Shown: one piece after another, positions 37,111 to 49,298 of the stretch
Layout of the letters: each line of letters begins with the position of its first letter
How positions within the stretch are numbered: the stretch's first letter is position 1
Assembly (NCBI GenBank): GCA_021442155.1
Contig: CM038221.1
Coordinates: forward strand, 24,365,906 to 24,429,905
Direction: 5' to 3'
Source of the DNA: Cymbidium sinense
Taxonomy: Eukaryota; Streptophyta; Magnoliopsida; Asparagales; Orchidaceae
Length of the DNA: 64,000 bases
Made by a program: the position numbers and the translations under genes
The notes under the pieces: generated by a model
What the model saw: only the letters and a program-made list of their open reading frames with translations
Database searches by the model: none
Told to the model about the DNA's origin: nothing

Positions 37111-37989
37111 GGTGGTGAATAGTAAAATTAAGGGTATTTTGGAAAAAAATGAGAGATTCTAAGTGAAAACTTGCCCAAATGGACTCATTTTCATGCCTTT
37201 GAATTGAAAAAATTATTTTCTAATTGGGATGATTTAAAATAAAATCAGATTATCTAGGTAAATTCTTAAAATCACACAAAAATGTCACAAATAGAGGATC
37301 TTATGGCTATGATTTTGAAAGTTACCTCAGGATGATTTTGATGGCGATGATGACTCGAGCACCTTGTTGAGTGAGGAAGAGGCCTTGGAAAGCTTGGATC
37401 TTTGCCTTGTGAAAACAAAGTTTCCTCGGTGATTTCCATTTTCATGCTGAAATTGGCTTAGTTTTGAAGAATTTTTCTCCAAAATGAAGTGGGGGTGATT
37501 GCCAATGGCTTTGGGAGCTCTAGGAGAAGGATAATGAGAGGAATGGGAGAATGAGCTTTGCCTTGGAATGAAAAGTGAACGAAAATCTCTCTTTACTTTG
37601 CTCCAAACTCATGTCATTTGGTTTGGAGTGGCTGGAAATGGAAGAGAATCATCCTAAGTGGCTCACTTGGGTTGGCTAAGGCATGGGAAGTGTGGCTGAA
37701 GGACAAATAGTGTCCTAGCTAAGGAGGTGAGAGTCCTTCATGCCAAGTGTTCTAATGGGAGAGGTGAGGTGATTTCACCTTCCCATGAGTCATGCTACCC
37801 CAACCACTCTTTGGGTCAGAAAATTAGCATCCTTGGTGCCTATGTGGACCAATGGATGAGTGCTAGGTGAGGAAGAGAAATGACCACTTGGGAAAGTGTC
37901 TTTTCTCATGGATGCCTTTGACCCAAGGAAAAGTTGTCATTTGGGGTAATTTGAGTAGATTTGAAATAATTCAAAAGTAAGTTGGACCA

Positions 37990-38760
37990 AATTTCATGTC
38001 ATTTGAAGTTCATTTGGTTTAATTTGGGTTAATTTGACCCATTTAGGTCAAATCAGGTCAAAATGGGTTAGGTTGACCAATTGGTTAAATTGGGTCAAAC
38101 CAAGAGGTGGGTCAAGTTCAAATGACCATTTTGATTGCATTGGTTTAATTTGTTTCAATTAATTTGGTTTAATTTGAATTTAATTTGGATTTTAGCCCAT
38201 TTGATCCTTTAGGTCAATTTGGGCTAAGTTGACCAATTTGACCCAATCGACCAAATTGGATTGAATCATGGCATGGTTTGAGTTTGGTTGATCATTTGGA
38301 ATATGTTGTAGGTTTTGGTTTCAATTAATTTTGGTTTGGTTTAATTTTAAGTTGATTTGACCTTTTAGGTCAAGTTGGGTTCATGGTCAATTGGGCTAGG
38401 TTGGGTCTAGTTGACCAATTGGTCAAATTGGATTTAATTGAGGCTTTGGTCAAGTTCAATAATCAATTTAGAGTGAACTTGAGCCATTTACAATCAATTT
38501 GATTTATGGTGTAATTTGGCTAGTTTGGGTCATATGGGTTAAGGGTTGACTTGGTCAACCTAGACTAGTTTGACCAAATTCATGATACTTGATTAACTTT
38601 GTGATGATAAAAAAATATGACATAAAGTTTGGATTCGATTAACTCACTTTGATTTAAATTGAATTGGATTTTGATTCATGTCGATCAAATTGTCCACTTT
38701 AGGTCAAGTGAGCCAATTGGGTTTAGTTGGCTTGATCAAGGCTTGATTCAAGTTTGGTTG
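37990..38760 (-). repeat. TTGACC/GGTCAA motif field in B 5' LTR
   Basis: Same block as 16935-17720. The clusters at 38030-38110 and 38210-38260 keep the alternating TTGACC and GGTCAA words almost base for base between the two LTRs, although flanking spacers have indels. Confidence 0.6.
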
Positions 38761-39808
38761 AACTCACATATAGACTTGTGATGAAATATAAATCCATTTG
38801 CAAGAGATTTTAAGTCAAATGAGTTTTGATTCATTTGATAATTTCAAGTCAAAAAGATGAATATGGGTTTGACATGGGTTAGCTTAATTTTGATTTGATG
38901 ATTGAAATTTGTGTTTATATTTGGATTCATGATTGATTGATTGAACCATGAAGAAAATTAAGGGTTTGGCTTGATTTGGTTAAGTTCAACAATTTGACTT
39001 GAAAGACTTATGTTGGATTTTGGTTGAATTTGAGTTTGAGTTTTGAATTTGGTTATGGATATTTGAATTTATATTTCATTTACATTTGTGAATATAAATG
39101 AGAATATAAATGGGTTATGAATATTTCTTGAATTTTTAATGATTTGGATTTGATTTGAGCTATGTCCATAAGATAGAATCAAAGGGCTTTGGAAAGATTT
39201 TTATTTGTATTTGAATTTTGGATTTAGTTTGATTGATTTGAATTTATATTTCATTTATATATGTGTATAAATGAGAATATAAATGGGTTGTGAGAAAATT
39301 TCATGAATTTGAATTGATTTAGATTTGATTTTGGCTTATGTCCTAAAGAGGGAATTAAAGGATTTAGGAAATATTTTGAACTTAAAATTTCAATCATAAG
39401 CTTCAATCATTTGGAATTGATCATGGATTTCAATCATTTGGAATTGATCATGGATTTTAATCATTTGGAATTGATTTGAGTTTAGAAAATTAATTAAGAT
39501 GGAATTGATTTGAGTTTGGAGAAAATCAATTAAGTTGGAATTGATTTAAGTTTGGAGAAAATCAATTGTTTGATTTAAGTTTGACTTGGAGGAAGGAAGT
39601 GAGGAATTTTGTTCAAGCTATGGGTAGGTAACTTTTGTAACACCCAAGGCATGACCTATTCCTATGGCTAACTCTTCTAAGTCTATAGGGCTAGGAGTGT
39701 ACACATAATCACTAGATATTTCTTAAGACTAAGTATCTCTTAAAGTCTAAGAGGAGTCTTATGTCTAAGATGGAGGGGTTGAGAGCTCATTCTAAAATGA
39801 GGTCAACA

Positions 39809-40235
39809 TGAACCTAAAGCACTCTCTCCTTGTTCATTGAATCCTCTCAACATCATCCATCTTCTTTATGGAGATGTTGATCCCCAAATAGGTAGAGTAT
39901 TTAGACTCATAATGTTCATCAATGCACCTAGATCAATAAAACCACGGAGTGAATCGCCCATGTCCCTTTGTAATAGGGGGGCAGGTTATGCTCTATATCT
40001 CCTGAAGAAGGTCTTCATCTATGAAACTAACTCCTTGGGCTTATCGAATAATGTGTCTCCTCTCCAGGTGGTTAAGCATATTTTAGGATCAAGAAGAACC
40101 TTGATTAGTGATTCCCTCATCTCTTTGGATAAGACAAGGGCATCATATATGCTTAATTTAGATGACAACTTTCTTAGGTGAGAGAGTATATTGTAATCCA
40201 CTCTGGGCTGAACCTCCACAAGCATATCCAAGGGT
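39809..40235 (-). pseudogene. pol: Element H protease, N-terminal and active-site part
   Basis: Continues the protease fragment at 10791-10861 across element B. The active-site Asp is kept (codon at 39932-39934) in the order Asp-Leu-Gly-Ala before a conserved NIM; D has DPGA at the same place. The upstream part (40019-40231) reads VDYNILSHLRKLSSKLSIYD and KEMRESLIKVLLD, as in D at 62430-62560. Frameshifts separate the two blocks. The plus-strand 114-codon open stretch here is its shadow. Confidence 0.82.
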
Positions 40236-40725
40236 GGAGCATGTTGTGGAGGGGCTTCTCGATCTTCTAAACCAATGACTTATTTTCCTCTATCTTGAGG
40301 TGCTGCCCTAGGAGGTAAAACCTTGCCACTACGGAGGTTGACTTCGATGATCTCTTATGGCAGGTTAGTGGAAGGTTCTACCTGCTCGTCAGGCTCATCT
40401 ATAGCTTCCCCTATGGGAATCTCAGAATCGGATGATTCCAAGTCTATCTCAAGAGGTTAACCCGTATTATTTAGAGAAGGAAAGTCAAACTCTGAATCAA
40501 AAATAGGAAGATCAGAGCTGCTATAATTGTTGTTTAGACTTGAAGAGTTTTCTAAAAGAATAGAGTTAGACAACCCATCGGTGACATGTATAATTAAAAC
40601 TAGCTTTATTCCTTGATTTCTTGGATTTTGAAGAAGGTACATAGTAGAAGTCTAGTAAAGTAAGTGGGGTGAGGGATTTGATTCCCTCATCCATCGTCTG
40701 ATGTATACTAGAGAAAGAGCTAGGC
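40236..40725 (-). pseudogene. Element H gag-protease linker
   Basis: Short open stretch (40457-40642) with ENSSSLNNNYSSSDLP, and around it matches to the IDLESSDSE and EITEVN blocks of B and D, out of frame. Unknown role; presumably a cleaved spacer. Confidence 0.65.
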
Positions 40726-42080
40726 GAAGTAGGGTGCTTGCTAATGTAATAGGCACGATGGACTAGAGGCTGCTTGGTGGGTGGTTGCTACTTACTATCC
40801 AGCATAGGCTCTTCTTGAGCTCCTACCTTCACTAAGTTGTCTGACAACTTGCAAACCTTCTATGATGTTGGAGGTTGTGCCTTAAGCACCTACAAGGAAA
40901 GTTTCTTGATTTTGGAAACAATTTTCTTAGATGTTGAGATAAAGAGATATCTCAACCTTCTTTAGTTTTGGAAGGATCGTGGTATCCCAAGGATTACCCT
41001 AATGGAATTGGATGGTTGTTCCATAAGGTATTCCCAGATAACTATGGTGCCTATCTTGAAGCTATGCTCAAGCCAGTCCTTGAATGTAAATCAATCCTCC
41101 AAAACATGACCCAACATGCGGTGATAGGGGCAAACGTTAGGATCATTTCTCTTGCCCACTTCCTCCGGCCTTCTAGATTCGGGTAGCTAGAAATCAGGTT
41201 TCTTTAAGAGATTTTAAAGATTTTTTTGATTACCTCCCATTTAAATGAATATGGTTTGTTTAATTTATCCATAAGAGTAGGTGGACCATAACCACTTGGA
41301 GGCGGGTTTGTGTACCACTGCTGTTATGGCTATGGCTGAGGAAGAGGCTGCGAAGGCCATGGAGGCTACTGTGGCGGTCGGTAGGATGGCCTCGGTGGTG
41401 GTAGAGAAGGTGGAAGTGACAGATCTAGAGCACGAGGTCTCTCATACTGCTCTCTGGATGACTGTTTCCCCTTGTCTACTACTGTCATTGCCTATGGTTT
41501 CTTCTCATAAGCTTTCTGCAGCTTCAACTTTGTTGATTGATCCGAAAAAGGCAATTATTTGGCTTCTCCTTGTAAGCTAGCTGTCTTATTGATTAGCTTC
41601 TCAAATATTTTGATGGTGAAACCTTTAAGCATGAAGGCGACTGGGTCATGGATATTCTTAAGAAGAATCTCAATGGCATGATGTTCAAACAGCTGTGGTT
41701 CACATTTCATACTCAAATTATGCCATCTGAGAATATAATTAATGAGGGACTCACCATGGTGTTTTTGAGTGACAAAGAGATCACTTACAGTCACCCTTAG
41801 CTGAGCTCCAGCAAACCTCTTAATGAAGAGTTGCTCCAACTCAGCAAAAGTCTTCATTGAACTATTGGGAAGTTTAGCATACCAATCAAAGGCTATGCCT
41901 AAGCTTGATAAAAGTCGAATAAGAGAGCATCACCATTAGCGTTTCAACAATTGGCCTAAAATGCTATGTCTGGGTTCCCCATCGAAGCTCTTAAAAGAAG
42001 GTGGCATGAAACCCTTAGAATACTAGATGGCATCAAATTCTTCTAAGTAGGGTCTACCCTTTAGACCGATGATACTCCTA
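40726..42080 (-). pseudogene. gag: Element H gag with well-preserved capsid block
   Basis: A 100-residue open stretch (41555-41857) holds the capsid segment FAELEQLFIKRFAGAQ, KHHGESLINYILRWHNLSM and IEILLKNIHDPVAFML, the gypsy Retrotrans_gag fold region. Upstream is the GRPYLEEFDAI box (about 42000-42060) with one TAG in place of Gln. Downstream, the CPYHRMLGH knuckle is near 41110-41150, its last Cys now a stop. The Gly/Arg-rich part at 41290-41480 gives a chance plus-strand ORF of Ala/Val-rich sequence. Frame changes occur between blocks. Confidence 0.85.
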
Positions 42081-43850
42081 GGGCTTAAGCCAACGCTTCT
42101 CTCATATGCTTAACCATGGATTTAATGTCTTTTCTATATGGAGTACTATCCACTACCTTCTTATACAAAGGTACCTCTATTGGAGGTAAACTCTTGGTTG
42201 GATCTAAGACATGCAACAACTCTAGGGTCTCATATGGTATGATGACACGGGTTAGGTTTGAAGTGCTAAAATAGCCAAATCCTCAAGTTACTTCCCCATT
42301 CTATCTATTTGTTCATCCTTTGCTTTAATTCCTGACAAAGGTGTTAGGTGAGTAGGCTGTATTTTTTTGCTCGGCCACATCAACATCTAAAGTTCGATCA
42401 TGTGAGAGCCCGGTGTCTCTACCATGTGGACTCTTGAATCCTCTAATTCATCTCTATTAGGATCAAACACATTTTCATCCTCTAAATTAGACCAGAATAT
42501 CCTAAGATTTTCTTCTTCACTGATCTTACAATGTCATCTAGGGATATTATGAGCAGATACAAAGATCGAGGCTTATTGGTAGTAGGATCACTGTCATAAA
42601 CAAAAATGCATCTAACCTGTACTGAGAGCTAACCTTGAGCACTACACGCTAAAAGAAAGATGCTCTAGCTATCTGGATAATTGAGTAGTACTAGGAGGAT
42701 CTATAGCCATGAAAATGATTGTCTCTTCCCTCTCTTTGCATGCTTGGTGGTGAGGTGGTGGTGGTTATGGGACCACTACTGTCGCCATTCCTTCCTCACC
42801 ACAAGGGGGAAGGTCAGCAGAGAGCTGGCCTCCACAGTAGCGGTGTAGAGACGGGATCTCTCCATAGTTGGATCACCAGTGGGGCCCTCTTCTCCCGGAT
42901 GCAGCCTTCATGGCCTTTTAGTGGGATGTTGGAACATATCACGAGATGATGGAGTTGAGTGGTGTGGTGGAAGACTCTCTCAATAGAGCCTCCTCTGATG
43001 GGTAGTCCCGTCGGTGATCTTGATTATGATCGATGTAGGTAGCGATCAAGAAATTCCATAAGTCGAAGCGGCTACTCACCTCTCGCTCTGGTAACATGAA
43101 CTAATGTATGCCTCTAGCCCTCTCTTTGTCTTCCCACACTATGGGGATAACGATCTCAAATCAAATTGAGCCCGGACTGATCTTCTATAGGCTCACCAAC
43201 TGGTGAAGAACGACCTCGAGGTGTCACTCCTCCTCTCTTGATAGAGCTGAAACTGCGGCGGGGTGAAGAAATCATTCTAACATCTTCTCCATTAGAACTA
43301 GAGAGGGGCTGAAACCTATTCTCTGTAATGAGAGGAGACACTTCCCTAGGTGACTCCTCCAGGTAGAAACCGCCTCCAACTCCTGCTATGTGAGTGTGAT
43401 ACCACTTGATCATGCGGTTCTTATTTTGAGAGTCACAGTAGGTGAGTAGTATGGGAACTAGACCCAATCTCAAAGGCAGAGGAGAAAATCCCAGGAATCA
43501 AGGGATCCTTCCCTTTGAAAGGTGCCTAGGAGTGGGTGCTAGCCCTAACTAAGGTCGTAAGTGGAATAACGGGGTGCACTCGGCATTCACTATTCTATGG
43601 GGCTAGCCTTCCTCTTTAGTGAGGGAATCTCAGAATCAGATGATAACTCAACCCAGATGACTGGCTTCTGCCCGGTCACCACACTCCTGCTGATTGTGGT
43701 GAGGATGGTCCCCTCACATGTGATCCTAGCCCCCTCAAAGCCTCAACCAAAGTGGATTAGGCAGACATATTCAGATCATTGGAGGCTGGCCTGATCCAAG
43801 GCCAAATCCATCCCATGAGAAAATGTGAAGACATATTTCTATGCTGCCAT
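42081..43850 (-). pseudogene. Element H ORF1, unknown function
   Basis: The start ATG is at 43848-43850; codon 4 is TAG where B has CAG-like coding sequence, then KYVFTFSHGMDLAL follows as in D. A 105-residue open stretch (43156-43473) has QNKNRMIKWYHTHIAG, the block shared with B and D. The end near 42100-42500 matches the D stretch with DPNxDxLEDS and HMV before gag. No domain recognised. It reads towards gag without a conserved stop between them, apart from C-to-T type stops. Confidence 0.68.
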
Positions 43851-43899
43851 TGAAATGAACTGAATTGAAACTGAAACTGAAACTGACTAAAAGTATGCA

Positions 43900-45470
43900 A
43901 TGTTGAAAAATAAACTTGAATCAAATTTTAGTTTTGTTGATTTTTGAATTTGATTTTAGAATTTGAACCCACACTCAATAACTTGAAAGTGTTAAGTGGG
44001 GCTCAAATGAATTTAGAAGAGAGATTTTTGAATTTATTGGAAAGGATATTTTTGAATGTAGAATCCATTTTCAACCATTTTTGGTTTGTTGAAAATGGGT
44101 TCAAATATTTTGAGAGATTGATGCTTCCATAGGTTCAAATTTGATTTTGATTTTTTGTGTTGATGACCCTTCATTTAACAAATTTGAGTATGTTAAAGTA
44201 AAGGGTCAATTGATTTTATTTTGATTTGTAGTTTTGGAATTTACTCACTTAGCAAATTTGGGTATGCTAGGTGAGGTGTTTGAAAATAATTTCTTCTTTT
44301 GTTTGTTAGTTTTTTAATCATGTGTGAATTTTAGAATGGAATCTCCACTTATCAAATTTGAGTATGCTAAATGAAGAATCCAAGTGTTTTGCTATTTTTT
44401 GAAAAGAGGATCTCTACTTAGCAAATTTAGGTATGCTAAATAAAGAATCCATATGTTTTGTTTTGATGATTTTGAAAAGAGATTCTTAGCAAATTTAGGT
44501 ATGCTAAAGAAATCTAAATGTGTTTCATATTTTTGATGATTTTGAAAGAGGATTCTTAGCAAATTTAGGTATTCTAAGAAAATCCAAATGTGTTTCATAT
44601 TTTTGTGATTTTGGGGTATGTTAAATGAAAGATCCAAATATTGTTTGAATTTTTTATTTTGAAAAGTGGATCTTTACTTAGCAAATTTGGGTATACAAAA
44701 TGAAAGATCCAAATGTTCTTTGAATTTTTTTTATTTTGAAAAGTATATCTTCACTTAGCAAATTTGGGTATGCTAAATAAAAGATACAAATATGTTTCAT
44801 TTTTTAAAAGATGGTTATTTATTTTATTTTGAAATTGAAATCTTCATTCAATAAATTGAATGAGGATGTTCATTTGTGCATTTTGAAAATATGATTGTTG
44901 ATTTTGATTTTTGAAAATGATTGTTGATTTTGATTTGAAAATGAAATCTTCATTCAATAAACTGAATGAAGATATTCATTTGGTGCTTTTGGAAAATATG
45001 ACTTTGGGATTTTATTTTTGAAAATGAGATTGTTGATTTTATTTTTGAAAATGAAATCTTCATCAAAATGAATTGAGTGAAGATGTTCATTTGTGCTTTT
45101 GAAAATATGATTGTTGGATTTTATTTTTAAAAGAGATTGTTGATTTTATTTTTAAAAATGAAATCTTCATCAAAATGAATTGAGTGAAGATGTTCATTTC
45201 TGCTTTTGGAAAATATGACTATTAGATTTTATTTTCGAAAATGAGATTGTTGATTTTATTTTTGAAAATGAAATATTCATCAAAATGATTTAAGTGAATA
45301 TGTTCATTTGTGCTTTTGAATAATGTGATTATTGGATTTATTTTTGAAAATGAAATCTTCATCAAAATGAATTGAGTGAAGGCATTCATTTGTGCTTTTT
45401 TGAAAATCTGATTGTTGGATTTTATTTTTGAAATGATCTTACATATAACAATCATGAGGATTGTTAGATG
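43900..45470 (-). ncRNA. Element H 5' leader hairpin array
   Basis: Same array as in B, with units such as CTTAGCAAATTTAGGTATGC near 44420 and 44486, and CATTCAATAAATTGAATG near 44848 and 44952. Near the PBS a tandem set of about 110 bp (45000-45420) repeats TCTTCATCAAAATGAATTGA five times, so part of the array has expanded locally in this copy. It ends with the AACAATCATGAGGATTGTT hairpin (45440-45460). A further CCTTACCAT/ATGGTAAGG hairpin is at 45591-45612. Confidence 0.82.
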
Positions 45471-45856
45471 AGGGTGATTTATGAAAATTTTTGTGCAAAT
45501 GTTTTATTATGTGTATTTTGAAACAGTGCTTTTCAAAAATTGATGTTTTTATAAAGGATTTATTTCTCATTACTTTTGGTATGAACTTTTCCTTACCATA
45601 AAAATGGTAAGGATGAAATCTTTAATTATGTCTTTTCATTAAATTTTTATTTTCACCTATTCAGAAACCCAATAGGGGTTTTAAGACCTACATGGAGTGA
45701 GGTCCTAAAACCTAAAGGATGTTGGCTAGCCTAGCTTAAGGATGAAATAAACTAAATGTTGACGGAGAAGAAAGATAGTCATGGATTTACACAAAGTGTA
45801 AACACACTATCGATACTTGGAGACAATGATCATTTACCAAAGATGGAGAGAGGAAC

Positions 45857-45873
45857 CTTCTCAAGAGTCACGA
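45857..45873 (-). other. Decayed primer-binding site of element H
   Basis: In sense it reads CGTGACTCTTGAGAAGG where B has TGGCGACTCCGTTAGGGATGG, after the same GATTTTT spacer. Position and partial match identify it; several bases are lost or changed. Confidence 0.65.
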
Positions 45874-45879
45874 AAAATC

Positions 45880-48800
45880 TATGGTGAATTATTTTCTCAT
45901 CTTCATCTACCCTCTTTTGAAAAGGAGGGATGAAAACAAGAAAATTTTGCTTTGTCGGGACACCACGTAGATCCGTAGTTATTCTTATTAGGGTGATCGG
46001 GTACGACATTGAGGATATGTGTACTATCTCAAAAGATAGAAGTCACCACCCTACAATGGACCTAATCACCTCAATAAGAACTCCTAAGGACTATGGGTCT
46101 TCATATGTACCAGAGAATCTTCCCCTACTTTACATGAAAAAGTAAACCATGATTTATTTTAAATCAGGTTTGTTAAGTTCCCTATGGAGGCAAGCCCCCA
46201 TAGTTAATTACATCCTAAGAAATAAGATTCTTTAGGAATATTCTCGATTACGGTAAATGATCGTGGTCTCCAAAGATTTCAAAGATAGGACTATCAATCA
46301 ATTTGTTTATTTTTGGAAGATCAAGTGGGATTGATAAAGAGGAAGGAGTTATTATCGAAGCAACTATGAATATAAGTAGGGGATGCTTGTGATACTAGGA
46401 AGCTTAGTAAGCATCCCAAACTATCTTATGATTGAGCTTTATATTTTTGAAATTGAGGTGATTTATTTATTTGAGTTGAATCTTTGTTAGAAATCTAAGA
46501 CTTATAATTCCATGAACCAAGATCGTGGAAATGTCTAAGAGGCGAGGATTTATGCTCGTAGCTCACAAAGGGAAATAGAAACCTCTGAACCTAAATCTAG
46601 GGAGCTTTAGTGAGGGCCAAAACATGACCTAAATCTACGATAAAAATGGGTATTTGGTTTACCTCCACAAGAAAGGATAAACCACCTTACTGTTTGGACT
46701 TACAACTGCCTGAGGGTGGCTGTTAACTAACTCCTCCGATAATTTTAAATGCATGTAGGCAAGTCATATGCTTTTGCAAGATAGCTAAACTTTTATTTAT
46801 TTAGAAAGAGACTAAGTCCTTAAACACACTCCCTAAGAGACTAGATCATGTAAGGCATGATTTAATTGACTTGGATCTAATGCAAATTTTGTTACATTTT
46901 ATTTTCATTCTTAGACAATACATTTGACACAAGCTTATAGGATTCATATGCCTAATGCATGAGAAATTTGATTATGAGCCAAAATCAGTAAGAAAAGGAG
47001 GTGTGTGACCACCATGGCTCTCAAAGGTCAAGCTAAATTCTCTAGCAAAGGTGGAAGCCTCCAAGAAGAGTGAAAAAAGATGTTTTTTGCATGATGTGAA
47101 AACATACAACATCCAAATAAGGGGTTGCTAAATCTTTTATCTTGTTTATAACCTAGGCTTTAGATGAGGTTATGAGTTATTTATTTTTAGTTTGAATTGA
47201 TTAGTTGGATGGAAAAATTATTTTCCTAAGAGCTTAATCGTCATCCAGGCCATACATCAAAGCAAGGAAGAAACTAGAAAAATATGTCATCTTAATGCAC
47301 AAGCAAAACAAACATTAAACAATTTATAAAGCTAGAGCCAAAAAATCAGAGTCCAATTATGGTTGGGCTCCACTACACAAACTCGAAAAGAAATGTGGGT
47401 TGCTGAGCTCTACCCTTATATATCCCGGATTACAAATGAATAATTTCAACTTAGGAGGAATTTAAGTTATGGGGGTCTTCATTCTTCATTTCTTCATTTC
47501 TTCTTTCCTTCATTTCTTTCTTATTTCTTCTCTCTTCTTTTGGTTGGTTGGAATGTGGATGCTCCAAAGGCTTCACATGGTACATAAGACATAACCTTGT
47601 GACCAATGTTTATCCTAATCCCCCATAACAATCATTCCAAATCCTAATTTGCAAAATTACATGAAAAAGGGAAAAAATAAATCTAACTAAAACCTATAAA
47701 ATAGAGATTAGCTAAATAAACCAGACAATCCTAAGCATGTATATGACCAAATTAGAGTTAGCACCCCACACATGGGTAACCAAATCCACCTGGCCTATTC
47801 TAGATTATGCTTAGGGGTATAAGCAACCTGCATAGCAAAAGCATTTATAATTTCATTACAGTTCCCCTTAAGCACAATCCCTTATAGAATAATGATTAGA
47901 CTAAGGTCGTCCTACCATTCAGTCTACGCATATACACCCTAACATCTAGACTAAAATATCACATCACAAAATAAAAGCAAACATCAAACCATGCACCACC
48001 ATAACATATGACTAGAAATGGTGACTCAGCCTAATGTGTGTGTCATTTAAGATTTGTGTGGTATGTCTTAGCTAGGCTTTAAGGTTTAGATTTTTTATGT
48101 ATGAAAATGTTCAACTTAGAGAATGATTTAATTTAAGTGGTTTAGTTTATTTGGTTGATTTTATTTGATGATTTATTTTGGTTTGAGTGAACCTATAGTT
48201 AATTACTAAGTGTTATAAAGAGAGGAAAAGAGAAGAGAACTTCTCTTTTCTTTCTACCTTAAGTAATTTCTAAGGTAGATTCATTATTGATTTTTGTTTA
48301 GTGAATATTTTATTATGTGTTTTAATTAATCCTAAGTTTAGATTTTCCCTAAACAAACCTATTCAAAGATAAAGGCATTATAAGATTAAGTAAAGTGAAT
48401 TACTATCACAAAACACACAACACTTTAATTCTTTCCAGCATGTATAACATGCATATGAAATGATCCTAAACATATCTATATATGCATATGAAAATGTTTA
48501 GCACACCTTAATGATGGATGCTAAGAGATATTGCTTGAGGAAATTTGGATGTTTTATGATGCATGATTTTGTTAAGTAGAAAAGAGGAGTTTTTTTTATC
48601 AATTATTCATATGCACATTTACAAGTATGAAAGCATTAAGTGAGTACGACACAATTATTTTCTAGACCAGGGGTGTAAGGTACAAGACATACTTAGGGCT
48701 ATTTAAAGTCTCACAACCCCAAGGTGTCCAGACTAATATACCACTTTTCTTAAATACATGTGCATGTACAAAAAGAAATGCAAGGAAAGAGAATCATGCA

Positions 48801-49298
48801 AAAGGTTTATGTTTGTTTGTTTGATTTTGGTTATTTAATTTATATGTACAAATGTGAAGGTCCTTCTTAAATGCTAACATAGGGATGAATAGGAATGGAT
48901 TTAAGCAAGTGTTGTGTTCTTTTCAAATAAACTATACACTTTGCAAATCCTATTCAAAACTATGTTAAAAGAGGAGAAAGGGAATAGTCACATAATGCAC
49001 ATCTTTATATTTTACTCACATGCAAGCTTATGAGTAATTATAAGTAGCATACCTTTCATTTATAATGTTTGATTTGTAAGTTTTAAAAGTAATTTTAGAT
49101 TTAATAGTGATAATAGCCATTCATATTCTTACTTTAGCCAAAACATGCAATTTGACATAAAGGAAATATTTCATTTTTAATTTATTTTTCAAAAGACATG
49201 AATACATGATTTTCATATGACATACACATTTAGCATGCTAAAAAAAGAAATAAAGTGATTATATGCATGTAATTTCACTCACCCTACTTAATTCCCAC
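45880..49298 (-). repeat. Element H 5' LTR, 3'-proximal part, interrupted by element D
   Basis: Aligns with 32080 to about 35400 of the B 5' LTR. It ends abruptly in the middle of the motif TTCACTCACCCTA(C/A)TTAA at about 49290, where the D LTR begins. The missing 4.4 kb should lie beyond the D 3' LTR, outside the window. The GAA-rich tract is at 47475-47545. Confidence 0.88.

Larger units (their letters stand above)
10862..39808 (-). mobile_element. Element B: complete nested Tat/Ogre-type retrotransposon of about 28.9 kb
   Basis: This copy has two full-length LTRs in direct orientation (10862-18739 and 32080-39808), a PBS next to the 5' LTR (32054-32071), and all expected coding blocks in order on the minus strand. 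It lies in the protease gene of element H in the same orientation. The internal region is about 13.3 kb and shows no foreign insert. The LTRs differ by many substitutions and short indels, so insertion is not recent. Every coding block is broken, so it cannot be autonomous now. At nearly 29 kb it is at or above the upper size usually quoted for Ogre elements. Confidence 0.9.
32080..39808 (-). repeat. Element B 5' LTR, full length (~7.7 kb)
   Basis: Full-length partner of 10862-18739, with the sense 3' end CACCACA next to the PBS leader at 32080 and the sense start TGTTGACC at about 39808. The ends share a short TGTKG inverted repeat. To the right it abuts the protease of H at TGAACCTAAAGC. 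Landmarks: GAA-rich tract 33640-33715, GC-rich segment 36800-37110, TTGACC field 37990-38760, tandem repeats 38975-39570. The transcription start and poly(A) site lie somewhere in it, but I cannot place them. Confidence 0.92.
1..49298 (-). mobile_element. Host element H: giant Tat/Ogre-type gypsy retrotransposon, split by element B
   Basis: This copy is read on the minus strand and is present in two blocks, 1-10861 and 39809-49298, with element B between them. The first block has the 3' LTR, 3' UTR, integrase, both RNases H, RT and the end of the protease. The second has the rest of the protease, gag, ORF1, leader, a decayed PBS and part of the 5' LTR. The two blocks break at the same place in the protease: the right block stops in sense at AGGTTCAT and the left block resumes at TTCTATAGTG, while intact D reads AGGTTCCATAGTG. 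Their internal parts total about 13.4 kb against 13.3 kb for B. The 3' LTR runs off the window start and the 5' LTR is interrupted by element D. Alternative: two separately deleted elements sharing LTRs with B, which would require a coincidence of breakpoints. Confidence 0.85.

Noticed and set aside
39837..40181. 114-codon plus-strand open stretch
   Set aside because: It lies opposite the H protease, whose blocks are recognised on the minus strand and conserved in B and D.
41281..41580. 99-codon plus-strand open stretch, Ala/Val/Met-rich
   Set aside because: It is the reverse strand of the Gly/Pro/Arg-rich part of H gag.
1..49298. Tandem LTR-int-LTR-int-LTR array made by unequal recombination
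   Set aside because: This was my first reading. The two incomplete copies break at the same protease position with matching short flanks and together make one full internal region, so nesting of B in H explains it with fewer events.
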